Below, piece after piece: positions 23,450 to 36,453 of a stretch of 64,000 nt of DNA. The notes below the pieces were generated by a model. The model did not search any database. It saw only the letters and a program-made list of their open reading frames with translations, and was not told the DNA's origin. The stretch is from Vespa crabro (taxonomy: Eukaryota > Arthropoda > Insecta > Hymenoptera > Vespidae): positions 19,782,558 to 19,846,557 of the forward strand of contig NC_060955.1 of the NCBI RefSeq assembly GCF_910589235.1. The letters run 5' to 3'. Within the stretch, counting starts at the first letter, position 1; the number at the start of each line of letters is the position of its first letter. A program made the position numbers and the translations under genes.

Positions 23450-23992
23450 ATGTCTATAAATATACGCTGTGCAAACACGGATGATTTATTGAACATACAA
23501 CATTGCAATTTGCAATGTTTACCTGAAAATTATCAAATGAAATATTACCTATATCATGCTTTATCTTGGCCACAATTAAGTTACGTAGCAGAAGATGAAA
23601 AAGGAAGGATAGTGGGATATGTTCTGGCCAAGATGGAAGAAGATTGTGAAGATAATCCACATGGACATATAACCAGTTTAGCTGTGAAACGATCTCACAG
23701 AAGGCTTGGTATTGCACAAAAACTTATGAATCAAGCTTCCAGAGCAATGGTGGAGTGCTTTGGTGCAAATTATGTTTCATTACATGTACGTAGAAGCAAT
23801 CGAGCGGCTTTAAATCTTTACATAAGCAGTTTAAATTTTGAGATCTCCGAAGTCGAGCCGAAATATTATGCTGATGGTGAAGATGCGTATGCCATGAAGC
23901 GTGATCTTAAATTTTTCCATTTGGAAAAAGAAGAAGTATTTAAAGATGCTTATACGGACATTCATTCAGGGAGATGCTGCGATCATTCATAG
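23450..23992 (+). CDS. NAA10: N-alpha-acetyltransferase 10, NatA catalytic subunit (intronless)
   Basis: A GNAT-fold acetyltransferase that, with NAA15, acetylates nascent N-termini such as Ser, Ala, Thr and Gly at the ribosome. The 180-residue protein is collinear with human NAA10 over about 160 residues: HCNLQCLPENYQMKYY, SWPQLSYVAEDE, IVGYVLAKMEED, HGHITSLAVKRSHRRLG, VSLHVRRSNRAALNLY and VEPKYYADGEDAYAMKRDL. The acetyl-CoA motif RRLGIA is at about residues 84-89, and the KRSHRR basic motif is intact. The start is the first ATG (MSINIRC), which aligns two residues ahead of the human start. The acidic C-terminal tail is much shorter than in human (235 residues). The whole frame lies in one exon, so it is either an intron-poor ancestral locus or a retrocopy. 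Confidence 0.95.
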   Translation: MSINIRCANTDDLLNIQHCNLQCLPENYQMKYYLYHALSWPQLSYVAEDEKGRIVGYVLAKMEEDCEDNPHGHITSLAVKRSHRRLGIAQKLMNQASRAMVECFGANYVSLHVRRSNRAALNLYISSLNFEISEVEPKYYADGEDAYAMKRDLKFFHLEKEEVFKDAYTDIHSGRCCDHS

Positions 23993-24521
23993 TTGGATTG
24001 GAATATTTATATATGCTTGTATATAAATTGATCATCGAACAAATTGTGGTGTATTACGTTAACATTAACACCATAGTATTTTGTGTCATTTTCAATCAAG
24101 AATCACACATGGAAAACAAAAACAAAACAAAAAAAAAAAAGAAAAAACGAAAATGTTGAATGGTTTATTTTAACCGACTGAATGTTCTACCAATGTGTCA
24201 TGGAGAAAATTAAAAGGAAAAAAAAAAAAAAAGATATGAAAAATGTCGTTGCAAATGTTTTATATATTATCATGAAGATATTTGTTAGTGATTAAACGTG
24301 GGAATTGAAGGCGTTATCGAATTGATTCTACATTCTATGGTGCATATTTGATTAATAGTTTGTAACAGAAAAGAAAAATATTGCCTGTAATTACTTTAAA
24401 TACAATGTACTTGAAACATGTAATTTTTAATATGCAAAGTATCTCAGGAAATATAAATTTTCTCTTTAAACGTTAGGTATTATTGTTATAGTTCATCTTT
24501 ATTTTATAACCAAAATTAATT

Positions 24522-24535
24522 GGGGGGGGGGGGGG
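24522..24535. repeat. Poly-G run
   Basis: 14 consecutive G followed by AAGGGGAGG, unusual in AT-rich DNA. Confidence 0.95.
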
Positions 24536-27036
24536 AAGGGGAGGTAAAAAGAAATCAAGCGGGAACTAATATCTTATTCAACTTTTCTTTTTTCTTTTTT
24601 TTTTTTCTTTCTTTTCTTTTTTTCTTTCTTTTTTTCCAGAGGACGAGTACCTATTATAAGAATAAAAACAATTTCGATCTTTGTGATATTTTGAAATTTA
24701 TTCATTCGTTTGAAATAAAATTCGTGGCAATTCGATAAATGCTTCCTGTAAATACTTCTTTGAGTACAATTTGACACTTAAAAATTACATCTGACATTGC
24801 ACGATTCTTTAATACGTTTACTCCATTGTTGCATTTGGCTATCATATCTTGTATTCTATTTTGTGTATACATATGTCGCTTTTAATAGGATTAATTATAA
24901 TGTGTATAAATACGTCTATGTACATTAAACGATCTTAAAAACAACGCGATCGATCCATTTCGAAAGACATGCTGCCCGAATAATAACTTAAACGTTCACG
25001 TACAAAGTATTATTGGATCGTAAGTATCGTCAGGAACAAAGTCGTTGGTGTTTGTAGTTCGTTCGACTCTTAAGCACAGCATTAATAAAGGAGCGCGTTG
25101 ACATTAACGCGCTTTTTTTTCCACCCTCCCCCTCCCCCTCTCCGAATGCAATTATTTGCAATCTTTTGCTCGAACGATATAAAGATAAAAAAATAGGTAC
25201 GCGTACGAGCAATCCTAACACGTTATCGTAGCTATGATATTTGCGAACAAAGTGATCCAGGTACAATGTACAAAAGGGAAATGAAAAAAAAAGCGGATGA
25301 TGCTAAATGGTTCTTAGATAATTGAAACAGTAATATATACGCGTACGTTTCGATAGAATTGATATTAATTGATATAATATTACTGTCTTGGTGATGTCTT
25401 AAAAAGACAATGAATCGACATGTATGATGAGCACCTAATGGTTTAACCATCTATATTATATGTATATGCAAATTCTAAATATACAAGAACGCTATGTAAT
25501 CCGCACAAATGCAATATTTTACAGAACACTGCCAATAAATTATAATACACGCCTCGTCGACCAAAGATCACGCGCATGGGCGCATACATTATTCTCGCTC
25601 GATTATACATTTTCTAAAAAATAAAGTGCGATATAAACTATTCACCATTACGTACAATTTTCGTACTCTAATAGCAATTAGCGTCGCAAAATCTGCTGAG
25701 GTATTTCTGTTTTTGTGCTCGAACAGCTGCGCACGCTTATTTTGATCCATTATTAAAGGGATTTCAATCTTTCTAAATGATTGTATCAATCACAAAACTG
25801 CTGCCGAATGACCAGTAATTATATAAATATACGGCTCGTTATTGATATTTCAAGTCAAGGTTCCGTCATAAAGGCGGAAGAAAATGGAACTTTGCTGCAC
25901 AATTCTTATTTATTATTCCTTTAATCGTAGCATTAATTATTATAGTCATTGTCTCTAGTGATCCGTGTCGTTTATTAATTATTTAGAATTTCGGAACTTC
26001 GGTATAGGCTGTTTTGGAAGAGCTGTAGAAATATACGGATATTCAAATGATAAAATACGTCGAAAATCCGACATCGTAAAAGTTTCGTATAAAATTCTGA
26101 TATTACATAAAAATTTACGTTCTATAAACTAAACTAATATCAATCAATATTTTCGAGTGAATTTGACCGTTGTAAAGAAGATGCTATCTCTGGGCTTTTT
26201 TTCTTGTTTTGTTTTTTTTTTTTTTTTTTTTCTTTTCTTTTTCTCTTCTTTTTATTAAATTGCGCAAATTGCTCGTTCGTTATATTTTAATCTGTTAAAA
26301 TTGTTCAGAAACACGTCCAAAAGGCAGTTCGTTATATAGCGGGTAATAATTATTAACAAATTTCGTTTTGTTCCGAACGCAGCACTCGTAATTAGCACGG
26401 AAGGACAAGTTTATGTATTCGACGTACGGATTTCGCATCTACTCGAAAAATGACACGATTACGTTTCCTCTATAAAACACTACGATATCATTAATTCTCG
26501 AATACATTTATATAAATCATTTTTTTTCCGTATTTTTTTTTTTGTTCTTTTTTCCTTTTTTTTCTTTTTTTTTCTTTTTTCTTTTTTTTTTTTTTCCTTT
26601 TTTATTGGTCTCCCTTCCCTACTACTATACTTGTGCTTTGGCAGTTGCGTATTTCTAATAAAACGTAGGCCTAAAGATTGATTCCTTATCTTTAGAAAGA
26701 AGAAAAAGGGAGACGTTTAAATTCCGAGAACATTTTTCTCTTTCGTCTTATCTGTTCATCCAAAAAGACACGTCCAACGCCCTCTAACTCTTATTCATTT
26801 AATCGTCAAAATCCAGGACAATTAACGTCATAATAAACGATATTAAACCCCTCACGGTCGCCTGACAATATTATGACGTTACTGATTATCGTCTCTAAAC
26901 ATTCACGTTGTAGGACCTTCGAACACTTTCGAGTCACTATAGAACGATCTAAGAGACATTGATTTTCTTGTTCTCTCCTCAGCATACTGAAGAAATTCAT
27001 GTTAGAGTCACGTCTCTACTTCTTATCGACGTTTCA

Positions 27037-27039
<3 letters not shown>

Positions 27040-27113
<74 letters not shown>

Positions 27114-27140
27114 GCTCTATCGCTCTATCGGTCTATCGCT
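27040..27140. repeat. (CT)n microsatellite with ATCGCTCT tandem tail
   Basis: About 35 CT units, then four near-copies of ATCGCTCT, just past the p130Cas stop codon and so likely in its 3' untranslated region. Confidence 0.95.
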
Positions 27141-27199
27141 CTCTCGTACTTTTTCTACCTTTCGTTATCCAATCACGTTTTGCTAGTGCAAAAATAAAT

Positions 27200-27929
27200 T
27201 CATGGTTGCTGCGCAGCATGTATCATGGCGACTTTGAGATCTTTGGCCAAGTGAGAAACGTCAACGACGCTATCGACCATCTCTTGTACCGCAGTCACGC
27301 TAGGAAAGAATTGTGCTGCCTGTTTCGTCTTCGAAACTGTCTGTGCGAGTGCCTCGTTCAGGGCATTCGCACATTGAAGAACTCGCGTTCTCACGTCGTT
27401 TCTTGTCACGTTCCTATGTACGGTGTCACCTATATGAACGAGTCGATGGGCGCTAAGGACGACAAATTTGCCGTGTGCCAGAAAGACCTGAACAAGAAAA
27501 TGATAATATAATAATAAAAATAACAATTTGCTTAGGTAAGTTAAAAAAAGATAAAGAATTCGTGGGACATACCTTGGGTGGCTGATTATGCTCAACCGTT
27601 TGCAAGAAGGCGTCAATGGCATGAGTTAGGTGTGCACCGTGTGTGATCACTTGAGCCGCGTAAAAAGCCAACAATTGTTTGTCGTTGGGATCCATGGGCG
27701 TTGGTGTCGTGGGTGGCATTTGAATGGCCGCATTGTCTGCCTCGGACACTAGTAGATCGTAACTGCTACGGAGTTCTTGAGGTAAAGATGCTCTCAGTTC
27801 TTCTCGTTGCTTCGCCACGATCTCTCGTGAATCGAGATTAACGTAATCGTAGTCTTCCCCAGCGCCGCTGTTGTTGCTGCTGCCCGTTGAGATGATGGAT
27901 GATCGTTTGAATAACAACGTGGAATTTCC
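27200..27929 (-). CDS. p130CAS: p130Cas last two exons: Src-binding motif and FAT-like C-terminus
   Basis: Exons 27929-27573 and 27487-27200, both phase 0. The first has GEDYDYVNLDS, equivalent to the human DYDYVHL motif that docks Src SH2, followed by DKQLLAFYAAQVITHGAHL. The second has AHGKFVVLSAHRLVHIGDTV and ends AAQQP with TGA. This C-terminal four-helix domain binds NSP/BCAR3-type partners in the family. Confidence 0.95.
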
Positions 27930-30900
27930 CTAAAATAAAAATGTTATTTTATTATATCACAATGGATCTAAAATTATCGTAATTACGAGACTTATCTTTA
28001 AAGGCATGGATAGAACATAGAAAGGACAATAGCTAGCGTGAAGAGATAAGGAAAAATCGTGCGCGTTATCGCAACTGAAAGATGCTCACCTGAATGAAAC
28101 TGGCGACCTGACGAACGTCTTCCGTGAGTGCTCGAGCGCACGCGATCAGCTGATCGAGTGGATCCGGTTGAACCGTCGGCAGAAGGGAAGGTGGTGGCCC
28201 ATTCGTAGGTGTCGGCGTGTCGCCACCACCGCGACAGAGTTTACCCGCGTCCCATTCCATCGTGTCCAACTCGGTGGCGGCTTCCTGCACGAGCTTGTCG
28301 GAGTCACGAAGTGCCTTAACCAGAGGCCGTAATTTCGTTGCAAGACCCTTGTCTGGCGCTTTGGCCGCGTTACCGAGCGTACCTACGTGCGTAATGTGGA
28401 CCACTTCAATCGATCGGATCTATTCATCTTGACGACGTTTAATATGATGATTCAATGGTACCGAACAATACCTTCGGCAAATTCAGCGAGATCGTGTAAT
28501 GACGTTCTCAATCTCAATGCTGCGAGCCTTAAATCCATTAATGTAGCGTCCAATCGTTGAGGCGTTCTCCAGCCAGGACTAACAAAACCCAATAACCTGG
28601 CTATCGCTGCTGAAGCTTCGTTCTGCAACCTCTGAAGACCTTCCAACGCGGCATCCAATTCCAATGGAAGTTCCTTGTTCATCGGTACGTCGTAAATTTG
28701 CTGCGTTTGCATAGGAGGTGGCGGTGGAGTTGGCGTTTTAGGGACAGGTGTATTGTGTCGTGATGGTAACGATGATGCTGGAAGACGTGGCCGTGGCACG
28801 TCGTAATCTGGAGCGGCGAGGCTCGATCTAAGAGAATTTGTTATATAATCAAATAAATGAGATAAAGTAAAATGCATTAGAGAAAATATATGATAGGTCA
28901 TTCAATTTACCTATTAGATCCACTGAGCGACCCATCGTTGGTCAGACTGGAAGCTGAACTACTTGGTGTCAATGGTTGTAACGGCCGTGGTACATCGTAA
29001 CAATCTAAAGGCGTGATGCCAGAGCCACCAGAACAATTCGAGTTTGGAGTACAGGACGTCGGTGGCCTTGGTATATCGTAGCAAGATGGGGCAGGACTCG
29101 GACTACTTGCTGGGGATGGAATCACAGGAATTGCTCGTGGTGGAACGTCGTAACAGTCGGTCACATCGCCACCGTTGTCGACGGAGCTTCTGGCGCTTGT
29201 CATGTATCGTCCTGCGAACGTGTAAAATCATTCTCGATTGCGGTTACTCGAGTTAACAAGAGGAAAAAAAGCAAAAAGAAAAACAAAAAGAAAAAAAAGA
29301 AAGAAAGAAAAAAAGATGAAAGAAAAAGAGAGAAAGACATCATGCCTAAGCGAGATTAGATCTTAGAAAATACGTAGTTGGTTGGCGCGAAGCAACGGTT
29401 ATCGAGAGTTATCGTGATGTTCGTGACGTCGGGTAAGAGTAAATGAGGTCACTCGGACTGTTGTCGACGAGATCGAAGCGCGAAATCTTCCCTCCGGCTC
29501 CAGGAAGTTATGTTCCAACGATCGACGAGGATCGTTTAAGATGTCTCCACGAGATCTCGAGGTAATGCATCGGCTTATCGGATTCCGATCGCCTTGCTTC
29601 CTGATAGATGCTTCTCTGCCTCGTTTCTTTTTATTTCTTGAACGTACTCGAACTAAATACGATAAATCACTGTTTCTTCTCCTATTTTTCAAATAAAATA
29701 TTTGTCGTTTTTCCATCGATAAAATCGCATCCTATGATTATCCCGAAAGCTCGCAATCATTAATAAATTTTATCTTAACCACTTCGATAATCGAGTTAAT
29801 GATTATTGTACCTGTATTGTGCAAATGTTCGTTGTTCGAATTGAGGGGTGAATCGTGTCTGGAGGGTGGTGCAGGACTTCCGCGACTCGCTGGTAAATCG
29901 TACAGGTACACGTCGCCGCACTTTTGTGGTGTCACGACCTGTGAAAAAAAAAGATAACAAAGAGAAAGATCAAAGGACGTTCCGATTACAATGGGACTAA
30001 TAATAATCGGGTGAAGGGATAAAACAACCCACACCACATTGCATTTCCCTTTGATATTTTTCATTTGAATGGATTTCGATTCGATATGTTATTTGTACCG
30101 ATTAATTCGTTTTAAAGAAAATACATAAAAATATTGCCTACGGTTATGCGTTCGATTCATTATTTTTTTTTCTCTTGTTCTTTTATTTTTATATATTTTA
30201 TGTTTTCTAGTAAGCTCATTCCAATATCAATAAACGCGACCCAAAAGATTTTCCTTTATAAAGGAAAAATAAAAATAAAAAAAAAACAAAAAAAAAAAAA
30301 TAGAAAAAAGAAGAAGAAGAAGAAGAAGAAGAAATGACAATATCAAGAGATAAAATTCCCGTTGAGACCTATAAAATATAATCTTGTAGAAAACGATTTT
30401 ACGACAGCGACGTCAATGATGAAGGACTAACGATTTTTTTTAAGCGAGCGCCAATCATCCATCGATGTTCCTCTTTCTACTCAGGGAGAAGGTTCAAGGA
30501 CTCATTTCGAGTGGTACTCTTATCGTTAAGGACTTCATTCTAATGGGTTCGTTAATTGAATTCTATGCAAAAAAGAAAGGTCCTTTCCCTTTTTACAATC
30601 ATTTAATACATACATACATATGTATGTACATGCGTATTAAATGTATTACATAAATATCGACGTTAACAATACACATTGATATTTTTATATGTATGTACGT
30701 ATGTAAATGCATTTATTTGGTTCGGTAGACCGCAGGCTCGCGAAAAAAAAATACAATTTTGTCGACAGAACAAGCGTAAGAAGAAGAAAGGAAAAGAAAG
30801 ACTGAGAGTAGCAATAGGAATGAGAGAATAGGGGTATTTTCAACGGACTGAACGAGAGAAAGAGTGGAGAAAGAAGGGAGACGCGACGTGAAACAGAAAG

Positions 30901-32099
30901 AGAGAGTAAATCCCTCGAGAGCGCAATCTCTGCCTCATCGTCCGCTGCTTTACAATAATAGAGCCTCTTCAACCCTTGCGTTATGCTTAAGCGTGCTACA
31001 CTTTTGTTCTTCCTTCTTTCTCCCTCGCTTCACAAACCACGCTAGTTACTCTACCTGTGGAAGATGCTTACAATTTTTGATATTTTTACGTATTTTTTTT
31101 TATATATATACATACACACACACACACATACACACACACACACACACATATATAATTGCCATTAAATTTCTATATAAATGTATAACCATCATAACAAAAC
31201 TTCATTTAAGGCTTTTAAGATATTAATAATAAAATGAGAATAAAAAATGAACGCTTATATGCATCTAATAATAAAGTTCTTGTAAACTGCGATGGAAAAA
31301 CTTTGTATATCTTGGAAATTCAAAAGAGGGAATGAAGAAGTTGGCCATTGAAAAGCGAATATCCTGCTATCGGGGAATAGAGGATTCAGGCGAGCGTCGA
31401 GGATTCGAGCAAGAATCTAGGTCAAGCCTTATCAGTGGTAGGCGGTAGAGTCCACCCTCGGAATAACGTGCTGCCACACCCCTTTTCCTCGAATCGCGCT
31501 TGTCGATTTGGTCCTCGATAAACCACGATTGAGAGCCTGCGGTAAACGATGTTGCCTTTAGCTAAACGATTTTCCGTCGATGTTCTTTTTATAACCTTTT
31601 ACATTCTATCCGTATTCTTTCGTATATCCGAAATTCCAATGAAACTATTTTACTTATTTTCTTCTGTGACATCATACGTTCCTTTATAAGAACGAATTTA
31701 TTTTAATTCCTAATAGATTAGCAAAACATTTCGCGATGTTATCTTACGTGAAAACATTGGTAACACTAACAAAGACATTAAGCTTCCTATTCTAGAAAGG
31801 ATTAGGAATTCGATTGCTACATCGACCGTCGTACTTTCGTGTCTGAATGTAACGGTAATCAGATAATCTCATTTAAAGGAACACAGTTCGAGTTAGATTT
31901 CGACATTGTTCGCACGCACCCCCTACGAGGCGAATCCCCAAAGAGTCTGCGTGATCCGTTTATTCATGATCCAGGATGTAAACTCGGCCATAATCAGATC
32001 GAGTCGAGTTCTGAGTCACGATATCGGCCTGGAAGGAGAAAGCAAAGATCGAGTTTGTGATCGACGAGCTATGTGTGCGACTATGTAAGCCACATGTAG

Positions 32100-32130
<31 letters not shown>

Positions 32131-33598
32131 TACGTATATGTTTACATACGTAACGTGCATACAGGTATACGTATGGAAGGCTATAAGATATACGAGGCTT
32201 ACTCGAATGCACACGAATAGTAAACTCTCGTTGGGGTAGGACCGTGTGTGTCTCTTGGGCGTTGCTGATCATTTATCAGGGTGGATCGAGCCGTGGATCG
32301 GTGACTCCCCTGTGACGCTCACAAAAGTCGACAACCTCGACATTTAAGCTATTCGCACTTCTAATGCAAGATATATTACATTACAATTCACTATTATCGT
32401 GACATAACCAATTTCTAACGTGTTACGTGAAAGTTCGATGAGCACATGCTAATTACAATCAATTCAATCATAAACTCTTTCCTTTTTATCTCGTCAAAGA
32501 TAATCTCTAAGTCTTTCGTGACAACTTGAACGTCATTCGCGAGAAGGTCGAGTCTCTCTATTAAGTTGAATTTACATAGTAATACATAAATGTATGAGCG
32601 ATTATGAATCCAATGGACAAGGATACGTTTTAATGGAAGAGAACTTTAAGTTACATTTTAAGTAGTTCGAGTTTATCGCTCGTTTCAATCGATTAACCAT
32701 AGGACGATATTAGATCTGTATAATTTTCCTTTAAATTATTATCGTACGATAAATTAATGGTTAAGAGCTGTGTTCTTGTCCTTCAAACTCTAAGTATTTT
32801 ACTCTTCCTCTCCTTCTCCTCTCTCTGTCTCTCTCTCTCTCTTTTTCTTAGCCTCCTATCCAATCCACCCATACCTTCATCAACGGATACAGTTATTATC
32901 TCCCATACTATGCTACCTGGTAATTAACTCGTGAACTATCCCAAAATTACAACGTTTTACCCAATGAGGCAGAAACGAAACGGCTGACCATTGAAAAAAC
33001 GAAAAATAAAAAGATGCAGAAAGACGAAGAGAAAAAATAAGAGCGAAAGTACAATAGCCACTCTCTGCTTTCTGAATTAAAGTTGCACGCGATTCTACTA
33101 TTCCTTGTTCGTATGAATCGAATAGTAGTAGATAGTACTATAGTAACGAGTGAGTACGTAGTACAACCAGGGAGAAGAGGTGGAGTAAAAAAAAAAAAAG
33201 AGAGAGAGAGAGAAGGGGTGGTTGGTTGGTGAAGAGGTGGGGGTAGCGCGTCGGTCGATACCAGCGTCGCGACGCTAACTGTGAAAGGCGTATTACCCCA
33301 CGGATGCGCGCGAGAGAGAGAGAGACGATGAAGGGAAAGGGAAAGGGAGAAAGAGAGGAGATATAGAGAGAGAAAGACGGTTTCCATGGAAACGCGAAAG
33401 GAGGTACTCCACCTCCTACGCAAGCAGGACCTTCGGCCTGTCTCAGGCAACGATAAGGATTTTTCTTTTCTCGGGAGACAAACGCCAACTGAAAGGATTG
33501 TTGGCCACAATGTACCGGGACGAATCGTCGAATTTGTAGTTCTTTACACATTCTCACCTCTTACGAACATAACCATCGCTTTTATCAATCGTTATTTC

Positions 33599-33645
<47 letters not shown>

Positions 33646-34222
33646 TAAAACTTTTCGATCCTTGGAATAGATAAATAAATAAATGAGATTGATGGTTCAA
33701 TGAGATAACTTCGAATAAATACAAAGATGAAGAAGGAAGTACTATATTTCCTCTCTGTGTTATCTTTGGCAACTTTTCGCAACGCGAAATAAACTTCTAG
33801 CCTCTCGAGACCTTTGATCATTGCCGTGGAAAAAGTAATTCGATGAGAGGAATTCAGAATTGTCCCTATAAATAAGTAATTTAAAAAGTGACCAGTTAGA
33901 CAGTATATTAGAGAAATAAAGTTCCCAAAGAGTGGTCGATAATAATTAATGGATCTTTTGATCTTCCTTTTTTTTTCCTTTTATCATTCATTTAGATATT
34001 CGAGGTTCTATTCGATCCCTCACGTTCACACCGACGTAAACGATTTATATCATCGATCCATTCGACGGACCGAAGGATTGACCAGCTATTACTACTACTA
34101 CTACTACTCTTCACACGCGTAGATAATCCCACGCGAACGAGTTTCGCAGTTCATTGATACCATGCCGTTAAAGAGACTACTCGGCCCACGCCCAGAGACT
34201 CGGCTGGCCGGCGTCTCGTTCG

Positions 34223-34267
<45 letters not shown>

Positions 34268-36229
34268 TCTCTCTCTCTCTCTCTTTCTCTTTCTTTTTCT
34301 CTCTCTTTCTCTCTTTCTCTTACTCTTTCTCTTTTTCGTTTCTCTTTTCTTTTCTTCTCGTCTCTCCTGGCCTCGACAACTCCTTGCTTCGTCTTGCTAC
34401 GCCATGACACGTTCTTCCTTTTTCCATGCCATTTTCAGCCGGTGGAGTGGCAGTTCGCCTGCCGCCGACAGTGACGGTTTTAAGAATCCTTCGCCCCGGG
34501 CTGAGCTCGTTGAACGCGCGAGCACGCGCACGCATCCATCTCCATATATATGTGTGTATGTATGCAGTTACATAGACACCACACATTTATCTCGCGACAC
34601 CGGAGGATATCGGTCACGTTGGAGAAGATTTTTGCGATTTCATGCTGTCAGCCAGTGTCGTACTTTGCGATATCTACCGTCGACGTCCCCCTGTCATGTT
34701 GGAACGCTATGCGCGTTCCTCTCGAATTAATCGCGGATATTCCCCTCGGTTAAGCCTAGACCGGATGGTGGGCATCTCTTTTCTCGTTTCCCAACCATAG
34801 AGAGATGCATCTCGATATGATATTTTTTTTTCTCTCTCTGTCTCTCTCTCTTTCTCCCTTCATATATTGAAACATTATTGAACATGAACGTAAATTGTGT
34901 AAAGCATAAAATTTCATTGGAAACGTTTATCGATCCTAAAGAAAATGTAAAACGTTTAAATCGTTTACAATCGAATCTCAGCTTTGATAATATTAATTAT
35001 TTTCAATTTAATTAGGTAAACCGTGACGTTTTTCAAATCATAGTAATACAAGTTTTTCGTTAAACGTGACTCAAAGGCCGGAAAAACGAGAGTACCGTTA
35101 ATTTATGTAACAACGCGCAGATATACCCAATATCGGGACAAGTTTGCCCTCTTTTTTGTTATTTCTTTCTCCCTTTCCCTCCCCCCACCTACCCAACCCC
35201 CCTCCCTGGTTATCGACGTTTCAAGTGGTCTCGTGTCGTTTGACAACGTATCTATATATAGCACATAACATATCGCTACCGCGCGTCCAAGGTAGAAAAT
35301 CAGCTTACGTTACTGCTCGCTACTGACCGAAGGAAGCGACTGCTGCGGTACGATCTGGTTATTCTATTTAACATCGTCGAAGCACGAAGCTACTTTCGCC
35401 TACGTCGAGAATGCTCCTGTTTCTCCTCCTTCCTCGTCTCCCTCTCGTATTTTCTACAGGGTGATTCGTTTACAAGCTAACGACCTTATTCTCCTCTATG
35501 ATATTCCATTTTCACAAGGATGACGTCATTAAGGAATACGATTATTTCTCTTTCTTTGATTCGCAGGGATGACGTGTTACTTCCGACGAATTTCCAAGAA
35601 AATTCTAACTTTTCGTGTTGCATTCGTCTCTAATTTAATACGTCGTCGGTCAGAGTAAATGAAGATTCGCAGAAGCTAGAGACAATGACGAAGAGAAAGT
35701 AATAGGGAGGGAGAGAGAAAGAGAGAGGGAGAAAGAGAAGAGGAAAACGTGGATATGCACAAGCGATGAAACACGCCCGCCCTTCTTTGAGTTGAACCGC
35801 CCCGCACATTCCATCGAGATGACTCCGGGGACCCCACTTTGTGCGCCACGTACGACTGGAACGTGTGCGGGTGTTTCTCCGCTCTGATCCCGCTCCGACG
35901 CCGCGTTCTCGCGCGGAAAAAGAGAAAAGACCGACCAACGTACGTTTATATGTGTATATGAGAAAGAGAAAGAGAGGTAAATACAGAAAGACAGACACAT
36001 ACATACATACACACACACACATATATATATATATTTATATATATATGCACATATATACATATAGAGACAGAGAGAGAGAAAGAGAAAGGAGCAACGAAGA
36101 GGTGGACATTGTCTGGACCCGCGACATATAAGGGCACCGGTGATCTTTGTACATGGAACAGGACAAGGAGGACTCCTTCTAGGGTATCCTGCGGAATCGA
36201 CTTCTCGTAAATCGTTTCGTGATTCTCTT

Positions 36230-36279
<50 letters not shown>

Positions 36280-36417
36280 TCTTTTTCTCTGTATGTGTAT
36301 AAGAGAAAGAATCGACGAAAGGAGAAAAATTATCGAGAGACTTTGATCTGCGTCTAAAAATTCTGTTTTTGTGACGATAACGGTTCAATCGTTGTGTACA
36401 TGTATGTATACATATGA

Positions 36418-36453
<36 letters not shown>

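Larger units (their letters stand above)
23993..27199. other. Interval between NAA10 and p130Cas, no recognised gene
   Basis: The genes converge here, so both 3' untranslated regions must lie within. There is a 14-G run at 24522-24535, pyrimidine tracts near 24588-24637, 26214-26250 and 26521-26605, and a long (CT)n at 27040-27110. A minus-strand AATAAA at 26601-26606 could end p130Cas. No conserved frame was seen. Confidence 0.5.

Noticed and set aside
32947..33557. 187- and 139-codon minus-strand frames
   Set aside because: Ser/Leu runs from CT tracts, overlapping in two frames, with no conserved domain or splice support although on the p130Cas strand.
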